Below are positions 24,701 through 35,949 of a stretch of 64,000 nucleotides of DNA, in pieces. The notes beneath the pieces were generated by a model, which was given only the letters and a program-made list of their open reading frames with translations, was not told where the DNA came from and searched no databases. A program made the translations under genes and the position numbers. Numbering within the stretch: the stretch's first letter is position 1; each line of letters opens with the position of its first letter. The DNA is taken from assembly GCA_020809705.1 (NCBI GenBank), contig CP085826.1, positions 7,316,001 to 7,380,000 on the forward strand. The letters run 5' to 3'. The stretch comes from Calonectria ilicicola (lineage: Eukaryota > Ascomycota > Sordariomycetes > Hypocreales > Nectriaceae).

Positions 24701-25699
24701 ATGTCAGACCCGGATCAGCAGCAGCCACTGGAACTCTCCATCGAGAACCTGCAAGCCCTAGAGCGCCTCAACAACCCGTCGCTGAAAATGGCAGAGAGCG
24801 TCCTCGTGCTCGGCGCAGGCGAGCTGGGTCTCAGCATGCTCGAGGCGCTGGCAAAGAGCCCGCACCGCCAGAGGACACGCATATCGGTGCTGCTGAGACA
24901 GGCGACGCTCGACTCGGCTGCCCCGGACAAGAAGCGGCTGACGCAGCACATTCGCGCCCTGGGCGTCGACTTTGAAGCCGCCGACGTTGTTGCAGCCACC
25001 GTGTCCGAGCTGGCTGCCATATTCGCCCAGTTCGACACAGTAGTGTCCTGCAACGGCATGGGCCTTCCGGCGGGCACCCAGCTCAAGCTGCTTGATGCAG
25101 TGCTCCAGGCCGGCGTGAAGCGCTACTTTCCCTGGCAGTTCGGCATGGACTACGACGTGATAGGCGAAGGTAGCTCGCAGGACCTATTTGACGAGCAGCT
25201 AGAGGTGCGGCGGAGACTAAGGGCCCAATCGTCGCGAGTCAACTGGGTCATTGTCTCGACAGGCCTGTTTATGAGTTTCCTCTTCCTGACCGACTTTGGC
25301 GTTGTAGACCTACAGCAGCGCACCGTAAGGGCGCTTGGCAGCTGGGACAACCGCATCACGCTGACGACGCCCGCCGATATAGGGCGAACCACGGCCGACG
25401 TGGTACTGGATCCACAGGGCATCGAGAGCCAGGTGGTGTACACGGCGGGCGACACTATCTCCTACGGTGCATTGGCGAACCTGCTGGATGAGCATTTCCA
25501 CACAAAGTTCCGGCGCGAGCTGTGGGATCTGCAGACGCTGCGGCGGCAGATGGACGAGGACCCGAACACCATGGTCAAGTACCGTGACACGTTTGCGCAG
25601 GGCCGCGGAGTAGCGTGGGACAAGGAGAAAACTGTGAATTCGCAGAGGGGCATTGAAACGACGGATGTGAAAAATTACCTTGAGAGCAGTTGGCCGTGA
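24701..25699 (+). CDS. NmrA/isoflavone reductase-like NAD(P)-binding oxidoreductase
   Basis: Cytosolic Rossmann-fold protein, single exon, 332 residues from the ATG at 24701 (MSDPDQQ); the frame is open to an ATG at 24629, and an ATG at 24788 sits just before the fold. The dinucleotide-binding loop is VLVLGAGELGLSML. Conserved blocks FDTVVSCNGMG, FPWQFGMDYDVIGEG and TTPADIGRTTADVV are typical of the fungal isoflavone reductase-like (NmrA-like) family. These proteins reduce small-molecule substrates or sense the NADP(H) state. The substrate is unknown and the neighbours do not suggest one. The upper strand is GC-rich with strong codon bias, so expression is probable. Confidence 0.82.
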   Translation: MSDPDQQQPLELSIENLQALERLNNPSLKMAESVLVLGAGELGLSMLEALAKSPHRQRTRISVLLRQATLDSAAPDKKRLTQHIRALGVDFEAADVVAATVSELAAIFAQFDTVVSCNGMGLPAGTQLKLLDAVLQAGVKRYFPWQFGMDYDVIGEGSSQDLFDEQLEVRRRLRAQSSRVNWVIVSTGLFMSFLFLTDFGVVDLQQRTVRALGSWDNRITLTTPADIGRTTADVVLDPQGIESQVVYTAGDTISYGALANLLDEHFHTKFRRELWDLQTLRRQMDEDPNTMVKYRDTFAQGRGVAWDKEKTVNSQRGIETTDVKNYLESSWP

Positions 25700-26353
25700 A
25701 GGATGCCTTGCCTTGGCTAGGCTAGGGGCACGATGTGATGGTGATGTGACAAGACCGAGGCAGAAGCGTGGGGTGTGTGGTACAAGTTACAGAGTCAAAA
25801 GTGGATGATGCCTAGAGAGGAGGAGCACGCAGGATTCAAACGGGAAAAAAGCCGGTAGCATAACGAATTGACATGTCACGACTGATGATGATTTGATGCT
25901 GCCCAAGGACGGCACAGCGTAGGCATGATTGTGAGGTGTATTTTGTTGGTTGGTTGGGTAGGTTTGCGTGGGAGCGCATCCTTGTCTCTCTGCTCTGCCA
26001 TGTGCTTCTGGAGCGTGCAATAAGAGGGCAAACTATTATTCACATGTGTGGACGAAAGGAGACTATTCTGTGTGTAGTTGGTGGTCTGTTTCTGGGCATA
26101 GAAGGTCGTGTATGTCATGTCGACGTTCAAGGTCGTGGCTTATTGGAGGCCGGCCCCGGGGCCCGGATTGAGGCCTTGCCCAAAGTGTATATGGTCGGGT
26201 CCCCGAATGGCCGAGACTGCAGTTCGGAGCTTATCGGGATGCCCCCCTTGGGCTTATCGTGTCTCATGTACTTTAACTTAGTATCATCATATCAATGCCT
26301 ATCAATAGCTCTGACAGTGGCACTGGGGCTATCGACGCGCCATGAAGGGGGGA

Positions 26354-26381
26354 ATGGATGGATGGGTGGATGGATGGATGG
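26354..26381. repeat. GGAT microsatellite
   Basis: Six GGAT-type units with one GGGT interruption, in intergenic DNA. Confidence 0.75.
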
Positions 26382-26713
26382 GGCCTATCGACATGGCCAT
26401 CTGCACCTGTGAAGCGACTCAGAGTTTCGAGACAGTGCAGCATGGGGAAAAGTCACCGGCTCGGGTCACAGGCTGGGCAGGCAAGTTTATCCGGGGCTGA
26501 TAAGGTGATTGATTGTCTCGAGAGAAGAGAACCCTGTCCTCTCTATGCGCCCCCATGATCATGATCCATGTGGCTGGAAGAGGCTGCTCACGTCCGTCAA
26601 TCACATCCCAAGGTGCAGTCAGGTGTCTGAGACAGATTTGATGCCTCAGGTAGGTTGTGTTTTGGAGTGGGAAGGGGAAACGCGGCATGCATAATTAGAA
26701 CAAAGCAAGTGGA

Positions 26714-26739
26714 AAGCAAAAGCAAAAGCAAAAGCAAAA
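26714..26739. repeat. AGCAAA hexanucleotide repeat
   Basis: About four tandem AGCAAA units, in intergenic DNA. Confidence 0.75.
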
Positions 26740-27371
26740 CAAAAAAGCATGACAACAATAACAAAGTCCATTTGCGTTTCTGGGTACCGGGGACACCGTT
26801 TCTTTGTCAGAGAGACGAGGACGAGGACGAGGAGTGTGTGTGACTCCCACACAGCCCGGAGAGTGACTCCTTTCGGGCAGACGCCAGCCAAAGCTGACAA
26901 TGCACTAATTAGCTAACAGGCGAGGGCAATTTCCAGAGAGAGAAAGCGAGAGGCCCCCAAAAATTAGAGCCCATGATGCTTTTGGGAAAAGGCCAAGGCA
27001 GATGCGGCGCCTCTTCTTTCAACCAAGATACCAAAGTACACGATGATGTAGAGCGAGGTCATGGAAGCGATAGCCTGCTGCGACGACCAAGGCCCAAGGC
27101 CAGGGCCAATGACGACACCCTCTTTGGCATTGCGAGCTGGCGCGTGGACAACAATCTCGATGCGACCCCGGCCTTGCGCAGCCAATCGCAGCGGCCGGCC
27201 CGGGTGCTGTCACATGGGCGCAAGATGCCCTGCAGGCTGCCCGCGGGACAGTGGGGTTTAGCGCGTGTTTCGATGCGTCGGAAGGCATCCTGGCAGGGCA
27301 TCTTTACGGGGCGGCAGGGCGTAGGACTACTGGTGGACTGCAGTACCACTGTACAGACAGTAGGCTTGCCT

Positions 27372-27405
27372 TGGCTGGCTGTCTGGCTGGCTGATTGATT
27401 GATTG
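27372..27405. repeat. GGCT/GATT compound microsatellite
   Basis: GGCTGGCTGTCTGGCTGGCT followed by three GATT units. Confidence 0.7.
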
Positions 27406-28396
27406 CCTGCACCCGTCGTTGGACAAATGGATCGCCACCCGAGAGGACGAAGCCAAGGAAAACGCTCACTGCGCGCCCCATGGCCTTCCCCCGGAATTCG
27501 CCCTCCCATCATCATGCGCCCCTCCCTCCCTCCTGTCTGCACTGCACTGCATCACTGCACCACTGCACCACTGCTTATCGCCTCGTCGTCGCCGTATCAG
27601 CGCCAGCCCAGTTCCCGCGTGCGCATGCGCATGCATGTCTCATGCCCTCCAGACTGCCTAGGCCGGAAGCCGGGATCAGGCCCGCTGCGCCTCCAGCAGC
27701 AGCCTGGAGGGAGCTGGTGGGAGCAGCTTGGCGGCTCTTGCCTGCGCGTTGGTTGCTATTCCGGTCGTCGTCAATTAAGTAGAGTAATTCACTTAACCTA
27801 ACTTGACTGAAAGAGAGTGTGCAACATGTAGGCAGGGTCCAATATCTCCGTGACTCACGGCGTGGAGGTGGCAGAGCAACCGGCGCCTCCAGCCAATGGC
27901 GTCGCGAACCATCCAGTCATCCAGCCACAACAAGATACACACCCACACCCCTGGTCGCCCATGGTGGCCTAGCTTTAGCTTGTATGACGCCTTGCAATCT
28001 TGTATCAGTGCGCTACCTCCGGCTTGCTTCCAGCTCCCAGGTACCGACGGGACCCTGTGTACCTTGTGTGAGCCCCCGTTGACACAATCCTGGTCCAGAT
28101 GACTCCTTCGGCCTCTCACCCAATCACCCGCGTGCCCCGTAGCCATGATATAATGCTGTGCCCTCTCGTCGTGCTTTCCAGACGTCTCTCCAAGCTTCGA
28201 GCCCCCCCGGACTTCTCTCTGTCCTGTCCTACGCCCTTTAGTGCCGAGCACGCAACATAGTCTTGTTGTCTCGAGAAGCCTTGCGCCATAGTTGACGCCT
28301 TTTCGACAACAACACCATCCTTTCCTTCGGCCTCGTCATCTCCCATTTGCACTACACCTCTTATTGTTTAAAAAACCCATCCAATCCCCATCAATC

Positions 28397-29413
28397 ATGG
28401 ATGTTGATACCCTTCCAACCAGCACCGGGGATCTCCCATCGTCCCTCAGTCAACACCGTCACATTCCTCCCGGTCGTAGCCTGAACCGCCCTCATGCCCA
28501 TCGCTCCCGCAACTACATAGTCCGCGCCGCTGCCAAGCGCTACGCAAACACTCCCGGCACCTACCTGTGCCAGGAACTGGGGCTTCCCTGTGCGCCCAAC
28601 TGCTCGCGGTGCAGCGACTCCAACCCAGTCACCCGCCGGGCTCGTATCGAACGGGACCTGCGAGCAGAGACGACTCCGATTGCAATCCGCTATCGAAGTC
28701 CCCGAACCCGCACCAGATGGACAAGCGATGAGTCGGAGGGATGTGACCTGGCCCGCAGCGCCGTCCCGCTCCCCAGCGACCGTTTCCGCCTCACTAGAAC
28801 GCCTTCTCTCGAGCGAGAGGATGCCTTCCGTGATGCCGCCACTGCCAAGGGCAATGTGCGTCTCCGACGCAACCAGTCTGTGAATGACGAGGCCGAGGTT
28901 GCCGAGCTCTACCGCATGGGCCTGCTCTACGATGACGAGCAGGACCGCAGCGAGAGCTTCAACCTCAACTGTATCGAGCACCGGGAGCCAGTTTTCACTA
29001 TCCGCACCGCCAAGCGGTCACGGAAGAACAAGACCCGCCGCTACTCGGATCTCGACCAGCCTCCTCTTCACCTGAACCTATCCTTCACCGACCTCGGTGG
29101 GGACCAGACAATTGCCCAGTACCTCTCCAGCAACAGCTCAGCCACCGATTCGGAGCCATCAGACGATGACTCCGTCCAGCAATCTTCTTCGCGGGCCTTT
29201 GCGCCCTTGCGGGTCATCTACGAGCTCGACGGTTCTCAGCCCGACTTTGACGTCGACACCTCGCAGCCACCCGATTTGGTTTCCGATCTTCTTTCTGATT
29301 ACGACTGCTTCTCCGACAGCGACCTCGACGACCTCCCCTCACAGAGGGAGGTCCAAGACAGTGCAGCTGCCCCAGCCTCCGAGGCCTGGGTTGTGCTAGG
29401 TGACGACTCGTAG
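28397..29413 (+). CDS. Acidic Ser-rich protein of unknown function
   Basis: Single exon, 338 residues from the ATG at 28397 (MDVDTLP). I do not recognise a named domain. The N-terminal part has a basic region (HAHRSRNYIVRAAAKRYA) followed by four cysteines in a C-x6-C-x3-C-x2-C pattern (YLCQELGLPCAPNCSRC), which could bind a metal. The rest is low-complexity and acidic, with Ser/Asp runs (SDYDCFSDSDLDDLPS), and ends VVLGDDS. No signal peptide or membrane helix is seen. The ORF is GC-rich with codon use like its neighbours and is by far the longest frame here, so it is probably a real gene. A nuclear or regulatory role is possible but not shown. Confidence 0.7.
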   Translation: MDVDTLPTSTGDLPSSLSQHRHIPPGRSLNRPHAHRSRNYIVRAAAKRYANTPGTYLCQELGLPCAPNCSRCSDSNPVTRRARIERDLRAETTPIAIRYRSPRTRTRWTSDESEGCDLARSAVPLPSDRFRLTRTPSLEREDAFRDAATAKGNVRLRRNQSVNDEAEVAELYRMGLLYDDEQDRSESFNLNCIEHREPVFTIRTAKRSRKNKTRRYSDLDQPPLHLNLSFTDLGGDQTIAQYLSSNSSATDSEPSDDDSVQQSSSRAFAPLRVIYELDGSQPDFDVDTSQPPDLVSDLLSDYDCFSDSDLDDLPSQREVQDSAAAPASEAWVVLGDDS

Positions 29414-30215
29414 CAGGTCCGCCTCAAAACCCCCCCGTGTTCCGTCGGGATTTTGAGCAATACGATACCGGTGGGAGAGCCTCACCGCGGACTGGTCCTC
29501 ACAAAACCTAGCCTTCCCTGGGCCTCGCGAAGAGCGGGGGTGTAAAAAAGGGTTTACATAGTGAATGGATGTGATGGGGATAGTCGGGCCTTTTTCTTGG
29601 CTGCTGGTGCTCGCGAAGAGATTCGCTTGAGCATCGCTCCAGAATGAGGCCTTGCAGACTTTTCTTGTGCAAACATGTACACCACAGCGTCCATTACCGG
29701 ACCTGCTAGCATAGTCTTGGAGAGCGTTGGAGAGCGTTGTCATTTTTTGGGATTATTATTATTATTACTATTACTTTGGCTGGCCAGCCAAAGCGCTTTA
29801 TACAGATGTGTTGTTACAATACAATTAGAAAATTATTGGGGCCCTCATGAACTTTGTGCACTTCTTTCCTTTTTTTCTCTCCGTGAAATCTCTGCAAACT
29901 TTCCGTTGCCAAGCTCGACTATGATGCCTGGAATGTAATGAGTGAATCATTCTCTAACAGGTTTGCGTGGCCTTTTTTTGCGTAGTAAGCTGACATATTC
30001 AATCATGCTTTTCTCCCCGCTACCCAAGTTGGGAAGTCCGGCCATGAATGTCTCCGAGGGCCCCACCCGGCGCCCCGGGTCTAGTGGGTCAAAGTCTCCG
30101 GCCGGAGAGATTCCCATCGGGGTCAAGAGGGGTATAAAGATGACCGTTCCTGAATGCAGAGCCTCATTCTAAATAAAGTCAATCTGTACTACAATAAAGT
30201 TACATATAATACACC
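29414..30215. other. Intergenic region with promoter of flavoprotein gene
   Basis: It contains an ATT-rich stretch at about 29755-29775 and GC-rich blocks around 30060-30110, then a TATA-like element close to the next gene. No gene is supported. Confidence 0.4.
30132..30138 (+). promoter_or_regulatory. TATA-like box of the thioredoxin-reductase-like gene
   Basis: GTATAAA lies about 80 bp before the ATG at 30216, after a GC-rich block, in a position that suits a TATA box with a short leader. Confidence 0.4.
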
Positions 30216-31224
30216 ATGTCTGTTAAGATTTACGACGCCCTCATCATTGGCGGTGGCCCCGCTGGCTTGTCCATGGCTGCTTGCCTTGCCCGCCAACTGT
30301 ATACCGCCGTGGTCCTGGATTCCGGATCGTACCGCAACGAGCGGACAGAGCACATGCACAATGTTCTCGGGTTCGACCATGTTGACCCGGCCGATTTCCG
30401 GGCCAAGGCTAAGGCCGATCTGTTGAAGCGCTACGAAACTATCGAGTTTAAGTCTGCTACCGTCGAGACGGTGCGGAAGCTTGACACTGGCATCTTCGAG
30501 GCCGTGGACACCTCAGGTGCTATTTGCTGGGGCAAAAAGCTTGGCCTAGGTACAGGAATCATAGACATTACGGACGACCAGCCCCAGGGCTACGACGAAT
30601 GCTGGGGACGTGGCATGTGAGTAACATAATTTTCCACCCCAAACATGGCTTGAAGCTAACACTGTCATTAGTTTCCACTGCTTGTTCTGCCACGGCTACG
30701 AAGAGCGAGGTGCTGAATCAGTAGGCGTGTTCGCCGGTGGATTCACAAGCACTGCCGACATGGTCGCCCATGTTGCCCCTATGGCTAAGCGACTGAGCAG
30801 CAATGTCAACATCTACACCAACGGCAACGACCAGGTCTATTCCGAGGTGCAAACGAAATTGAAAAGCAGCAAGATTAAATACGACAACCGCAAGATTGCC
30901 CGCTTCCAGCTCAAGGACAACGGGCCCCATGTGACGATTCATTTCGAGGACGGCACCTGCAAGACAGAAGGCTTCATTGTCAACCACCCGTCCGTGAAGC
31001 AGAAGGCCAGCTTCCTCGACCAGCTTGGCCTGGAGCTCACGCCGACGGGAGAGATCAAGACCGAGGGCCCCTTTTGGGCGACGAGCGTAAAGGGGTGCTT
31101 TGCCGCGGGCGACGCGGCGACAATGTTCCGGAGCGTCCCTCAGGCGCAAAACATGGGGGCATTCGCTGCCATAGGGATAACGGGGCAGCTGCAGGCAGAA
31201 CTAGATGCTAGCGACGAGCTATGA
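30216..31224 (+). CDS. Thioredoxin-reductase-like FAD/dithiol oxidoreductase (GliT-type family)
   Basis: Class II pyridine-nucleotide-disulfide flavoprotein. Two exons, 30216-30616 and 30672-31224; 317 residues. The FAD-binding motif is GGGPAGLSMA (about 12-21), the redox pair is HCLFCHGYEE (CxxC), and the C-terminal FAD motif is GCFAAGDAATMF. The CLFCHGYE form is shared by fungal thioredoxin-reductase-like oxidases and the GliT-type dithiol oxidases of epidithiodioxopiperazine pathways, rather than by housekeeping thioredoxin reductase (CATC). The segment where NADPH binds in classical enzymes (AGGFTSTAD) is not a clean GxGxxA motif. No non-ribosomal peptide synthetase or other pathway gene is nearby, so this copy is an orphan. 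Substrate unknown. Confidence 0.85.
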
Positions 31225-34102
31225 TTGGGGAGTTTTGGTTGGTAATTTAGAGTGCATAATTTAGAATGAGCCTTTTTTTTCCCCTCTGCTAGAACCAACA
31301 GGCAACCCTAGTGATGTTGATCTTTTTTCGCGTAGGCCCAAGGGCTTTTGCACCCCTGCAAGAATCCGGAAGTTGCCCTAGCTCAAAGAAAACTTTTGCA
31401 AATGTGAAGCAAAATGTCTTTGTTTAGGTAATGATGATGTGTTTCCCCTGATATTGGATGATTAATTGATTACTGTATTGTGTTCCTGTTGTGCACAGTT
31501 GAAAATGGTGAGCTTTTTGAGGATGTATTATTTTTTTGAGGTGGTGTAAATAAACATACTATTATTTTACTACAGTTTATTTAAATTCCTAATATCGAGT
31601 TTACTTTTATGCATATCCTTTGAGCAATATTGAGTGGCATCGATAGTGTAGATCCGATGCGATAGATGGGATGCAATGGGCGAGGTGTATACCCGATTAG
31701 CCGTAGTACCCTACACTACTTGAACTTACGTCTCCGAAATCGGTGAGAGATCTAACGTTGACTGTTGTTTTCGCAATTGAATGTTGTGCAGCCTATAGCC
31801 TAATTGCCAGGGCTGTCAATACTAGTCTCCTAAGCGCGAAACCCCAAGACTCATGACTTGTGGGGATTAGCAGTCAGGAACCTCGGCATCTGAACACGGC
31901 ACATTCCCTGTCTAAGATCGATGCTAACGGCAATAGCAATGACCCGGATGGTAGGTCGCACAAGGGATCTTCCGGCGTCATCATGACTGGATGAATTGCT
32001 AAGCTATTTAGGCTTGGTACCCGAGGTTGATGGTATCCACCACTCCTTCCAATTTGGGTAGCATACAGTAGTGGGGAAAAAGAAAATACTGCTGTGATAG
32101 GTTGGTGATTGCGGATGAGATCGGCGGCCATCTGGAGCGCATAGACTGGCGTCCCCTGAGAAAACTGCCTGGGCTCGCATGCGCCCATTGATTCGCGCGC
32201 AATGATCGCAGAGTGGAAAACCTCTCACATGCTAATATTTCATCATGCATCTTGATGGAACCTTCATCTCACATCGAACCTCTGGAAGGTATATCCGTCC
32301 TTCCCCTATAGCTAGATATGGGGACCACAACGTATCATTGTGTGTCAAATCGCCAAGCAACGTCGCCCTGAAAAGCTTCGAGCCACTAATCGAGGGCAGG
32401 GTTGAATCATTCGGCCCGTGAGATGCGTTAGCGTTCTCGGGTATCGCAGTTGGCTGACGTTCAGGTGACGAGAAGACACCGGCGGAGGAGGCGGACGAAC
32501 CGGCCCCTGTCCTCCCCATTCATGCATATAGAAGACAGGGCATGTATTCGATCAATGAGATTCTGTGCAAACTGAGACACAGTTGCTAGGTATGAAGCGT
32601 GAGACTTTCTAGCCGACGCTATTAACGCTGGTGCGCGGTGGTATGCCCATCTCAATGACACCATCGATGCTACACTGGCGTTGTGGCCGTGGCATGGGCC
32701 TGGTAACGTCGTATGTAGCGGAGGGCGGAACAGGGCAATCGAGGAAGAATGCATTTGCCTATTTCTGAGGCTTGCATATAGGGCATTCCGTGTTTTAAAC
32801 CAAATAACAGCCGTGGAACTCATTGGCTCCTAGAAATGTTCTAGGCTCTGGCCTGCTATTGTTGTCGCACCGTGAAACCGCCAACGCGCGCGTCTCCTTC
32901 CGACCTCTCCCAGGTATTTGGGAATCGTAGGGGTCCCGAAATACCGTTTTCTGCAAAGAAACATTGCGTTACACAATTAATCGCTGTCGACCCCTTGCAG
33001 TGATCGACAGCGTGACGGAAGGGAGCTTCAACAATGCGGTACAAATGTTTATGCGCGGCTGGTGTGGGTTCTCTCTCTCACTCTGTCTTTTCGCACCCAA
33101 GCCCGCGAGTGGATTGCACCCTGTTCACTGAAACCCTCCCCCCCAGTTTACTCACTTTTTATTTTTTTTTGCCTCTTATCCCCGGGAGATAGTCTCATGA
33201 TGTTTCTCCTGCTGGACGGGAATGACGGGACACAAAATGACATTTCTGCATCGGCAAGGGATAAGAGTAGTCCCCCGGCAATCTGGAGTCGCTAGCGCGC
33301 AAGGCTAGAGCCTCATGGGGGAAAACGCTGTAGGCTCGGCTCTGCAATATATGGGGAAACCCAATGAACCTTTGCTTGTATGCGCAGCTAAGGGGAACTT
33401 TTGGAGTGCGAATGCCCTCTTGCAGCCTAGCTGCGAGATGCTCGACGGGCATCAACGCCAAAAGAGTGTGGCTCTGTTTTTGCCAAGGGCAGATCTCAAT
33501 TAGTAGAGCGGGCGCTAGAGTCATGTCTCACATTGCCCGTTGGTTCCTGTCAATCAAGTCCTCTTTAGCTCGAATACAAAGCACCCTCTTGTCTCACTAT
33601 CGACACATCCGTCTTGGGCCCAGCAGGGATCCTCTCGGCACCATTCGTTCGCCGCTCAAAGGCCATCATATGGCAGCCCGGGGGGCGTATTCCCAGAGGA
33701 TCCCAAAGGGCGGGGATGCAGATGCGGGCCGGCCTATTGCATATCCCCCCGCGCCCTGACCGCGGGCGGCGTCATTGTTGATGTGAGGCTTCACTCGGAG
33801 GGTTCCACCTGCTCCGGAGCCTTGGACCAAACCCCCCTTGGATCGGTGGGGAGGGGTGCTGGTTCGTCCGCGGGTGTTGGGCGCCTCCCATCTAGAAGAT
33901 GTGTAGTGTAGACAGGGCTGAGACGCAAATTTGAGATGGAGGGCTCTAGGAGGGGCAGAGTTATAAGTATGAAGAGACCTGCCGATGGTGTTGTGGCTTG
34001 AGAGTTGAATCACACCCGTCGCACTCGCTTTTCTCCTTCCTTTTCCTCCTTCTTTTATTCAGTACCCTCATTTGCCTCTTTTTGGCACCCGCAAAACAAA
34101 CC
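31225..34102. other. Gene-free region of 2.9 kb
   Basis: The first part (31250-31800) is AT-rich. Between about 31870 and 33050 the minus strand has several short overlapping frames that do not join into a recognisable protein. CT-rich DNA and a TATA-like ATAAGTAT (about 33962-33969) precede the next gene. I see no supported gene; a decayed gene is possible. Confidence 0.4.
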
Positions 34103-35353
34103 ATGTTTAAGCTGGTGGCTCTCTTCACCTTCCTCGCTGTTGCTTCAGCGAGGAGGTGCAAGGACATTACTGTTCCCGTGTCATTGAAGGCCGAGAATAC
34201 CGTCTTTACTATTAAACCCCCCACGACCAAGATGGAAGTGACGAATCTATTTGTGAACATGGCTCAGCAAGGCCGCAACTATGGTAGCCTCATTCAGAAT
34301 GGAGTTGGTGGCCATCCTTTCTTGCAGGATTTTCCTCCCTGGTGACTGACAAGTTTTGCAGACAAAGCAAGTTTCGGGCGAGTATAAGCTCGCGGCCACA
34401 TACTGTGAACCCGACCATGGACCCGGCCACGCACTTCAGATCATGACGCACGGCGTCGGCTTCGACCGTCGATACTGGGACCATCCATACAACGACTTCA
34501 ACTATAGCTATGTCGCCAAAGCAGTTGACCAACACAACTACTCGACTCTTACATGGGACCGCCTGGGCATTGGCGCCTCGACCAAGGGCCACCCCATCGA
34601 CGAGATCCAAGTCTTTTTGGAAATTGCTGCGCTTCGCGAACTTACCAGTCTAGTAACGAGCGACAAGATCCCCGGTGTCCACGGCAAATACGATCGAATT
34701 ATCCACGTCGGCCACTCTTTCGGATCCGTCATGACGTACGCGCTGTCCAACATGCACCCGGCGCTGACTGACACCATCATCCTCACCGGCTTTTCGCACG
34801 TCTTTTCCTTTATCCCCATGTTTCTCCTGGGCAATAACTTTGCGCCCGTCATGGACTCGCCTGTTTTAGCTGGCCAATATCCAGAGGGCTATGTCGCATC
34901 TGCATCGACGAGCAGCATGCAGATCAACTTCTTTGGCGAGGGCGACTTTGATCCAGTGATGCTGGAACTGTCGTACAAGCTGGGCCAGCCTGCAGCCCCA
35001 GCTGAGCTGCTCACCGTTGGCGCGCCGGTTGGCAAGAAGAGCGCATTTACAGGACCTGTCTTGGTCATAACTGGCGGTGAGTCTGCATGTGTCCGCTGTG
35101 CATGCCAGAATGCTGACGATCGACAGAGCGTGATTTACCATTCTGTGGGAGCGACTGCATGGCGACGGAAGGCGTCGCTGACGGGCTTGACTCAATCCTC
35201 GAGGTGTCACGGGACTATTTCCCCGAGGCCTCGCAGTTCAACGCGACGGTTGTGCCCGGCGCGGGGCATGGGCTGAACTATGGCTACTCCCACCCGTTTA
35301 CTTACAACAGCATGTTCCAGTTCCTATACGAGACAGAAAAACCGACGTACTAG
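34103..35353 (+). CDS. Secreted alpha/beta hydrolase
   Basis: Three exons, 34103-34303, 34362-35076 and 35127-35353, giving 380 residues; introns of 58 and 50 nt are in phase. A signal peptide covers about residues 1-16 (MFKLVALFTFLAVASA). The fold is shown by the oxyanion region HGVGFDRRYWD, the strand TLTWDRLGIGAS, the nucleophile elbow GHSFG (Ser) and a late VVPGAGHGLNYGY that supplies the catalytic His; the acid is probably in the VLVITGERD segment. Three or more N-glycosylation sequons are present. Fungal secreted relatives act on esters or lipids, but the substrate cannot be read from the sequence. The next gene downstream is also secreted. Confidence 0.87.
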
Positions 35354-35949
35354 CTCTGAAAATAGAGTGAGTGAGTGAGTGAGAGAGGCGCAGCATCTGC
35401 GCAGAAATGCACGAGAAACGAGATTGTGTTTTTGTTTTTAAGAGACATAACATTATTATTCGAGTGTGGAGAGGAAGAGCAAGAAGAAGCAAGAAGAAGA
35501 CAACAAGTAATTTGGCTTGAAACAGATGGCGCAGAGCCAGAGTCTCGCGTCAGCATTCGTTGGATATGATTTTGATCCTTTTTTTTTTTCTGCATTCATT
35601 TTCAAGCAGGAATGCGTTTTGGAGTTTGATAGAGGTTGCTGCCTCTGCGATGCAGCATGCTGATATTAATCGTATTTAATTAATACTCTCTCGCTATAGA
35701 GCTGGCTTTTTTTGAGTAAGAATCGATGATTAGATTCCTGAGTGTGTTTTTCATTGGTGAAGCGTGTCTTGCATAAAGTTTATCATTTCCATGTCTCAAA
35801 GATGTGTAAGTGTGGGATGGGTTGCTTATACAAGACAATCCTGATGAGCAAAAGTTTTCGACTCCGAGGTGTCCTGTGTTCTTCACCTTTTTCTACTTTG
35901 TGAGCACCCATTACGACATTGAAAAAAAAATCGGATTGATGAAAAAAGA
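35354..35949. other. Intergenic region
   Basis: Starts with a GAGT microsatellite (about 35365-35385) and GAAGAAGCAA repeats near 35475-35500, then AT-rich DNA. No gene is supported. Confidence 0.4.

Larger units (their letters stand above)
25700..28396. other. Gene-poor region of 2.7 kb with several microsatellites
   Basis: No supported gene. It is rich in simple repeats: GGAT units at about 26354-26381, AGCAAA units at about 26714-26739, GGCT and GATT units at about 27372-27405 and CACTGCAC units at about 27539-27574. The last 300 bp are CT-rich and probably the promoter and leader of the next gene. Open frames near 27400-27800 run on the same DNA in three phases and look like composition effects. 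Confidence 0.5.

Noticed and set aside
27399..27801. Three overlapping frames of about 90-130 residues
   Set aside because: Pro/Ser/Cys-rich in all phases due to CT-rich and CACTGC repeat DNA; no coding signature.
31874..32823. Possible minus-strand gene made of several short frames
   Set aside because: The pieces do not join through plausible splice sites into a recognisable protein; at most a decayed gene.
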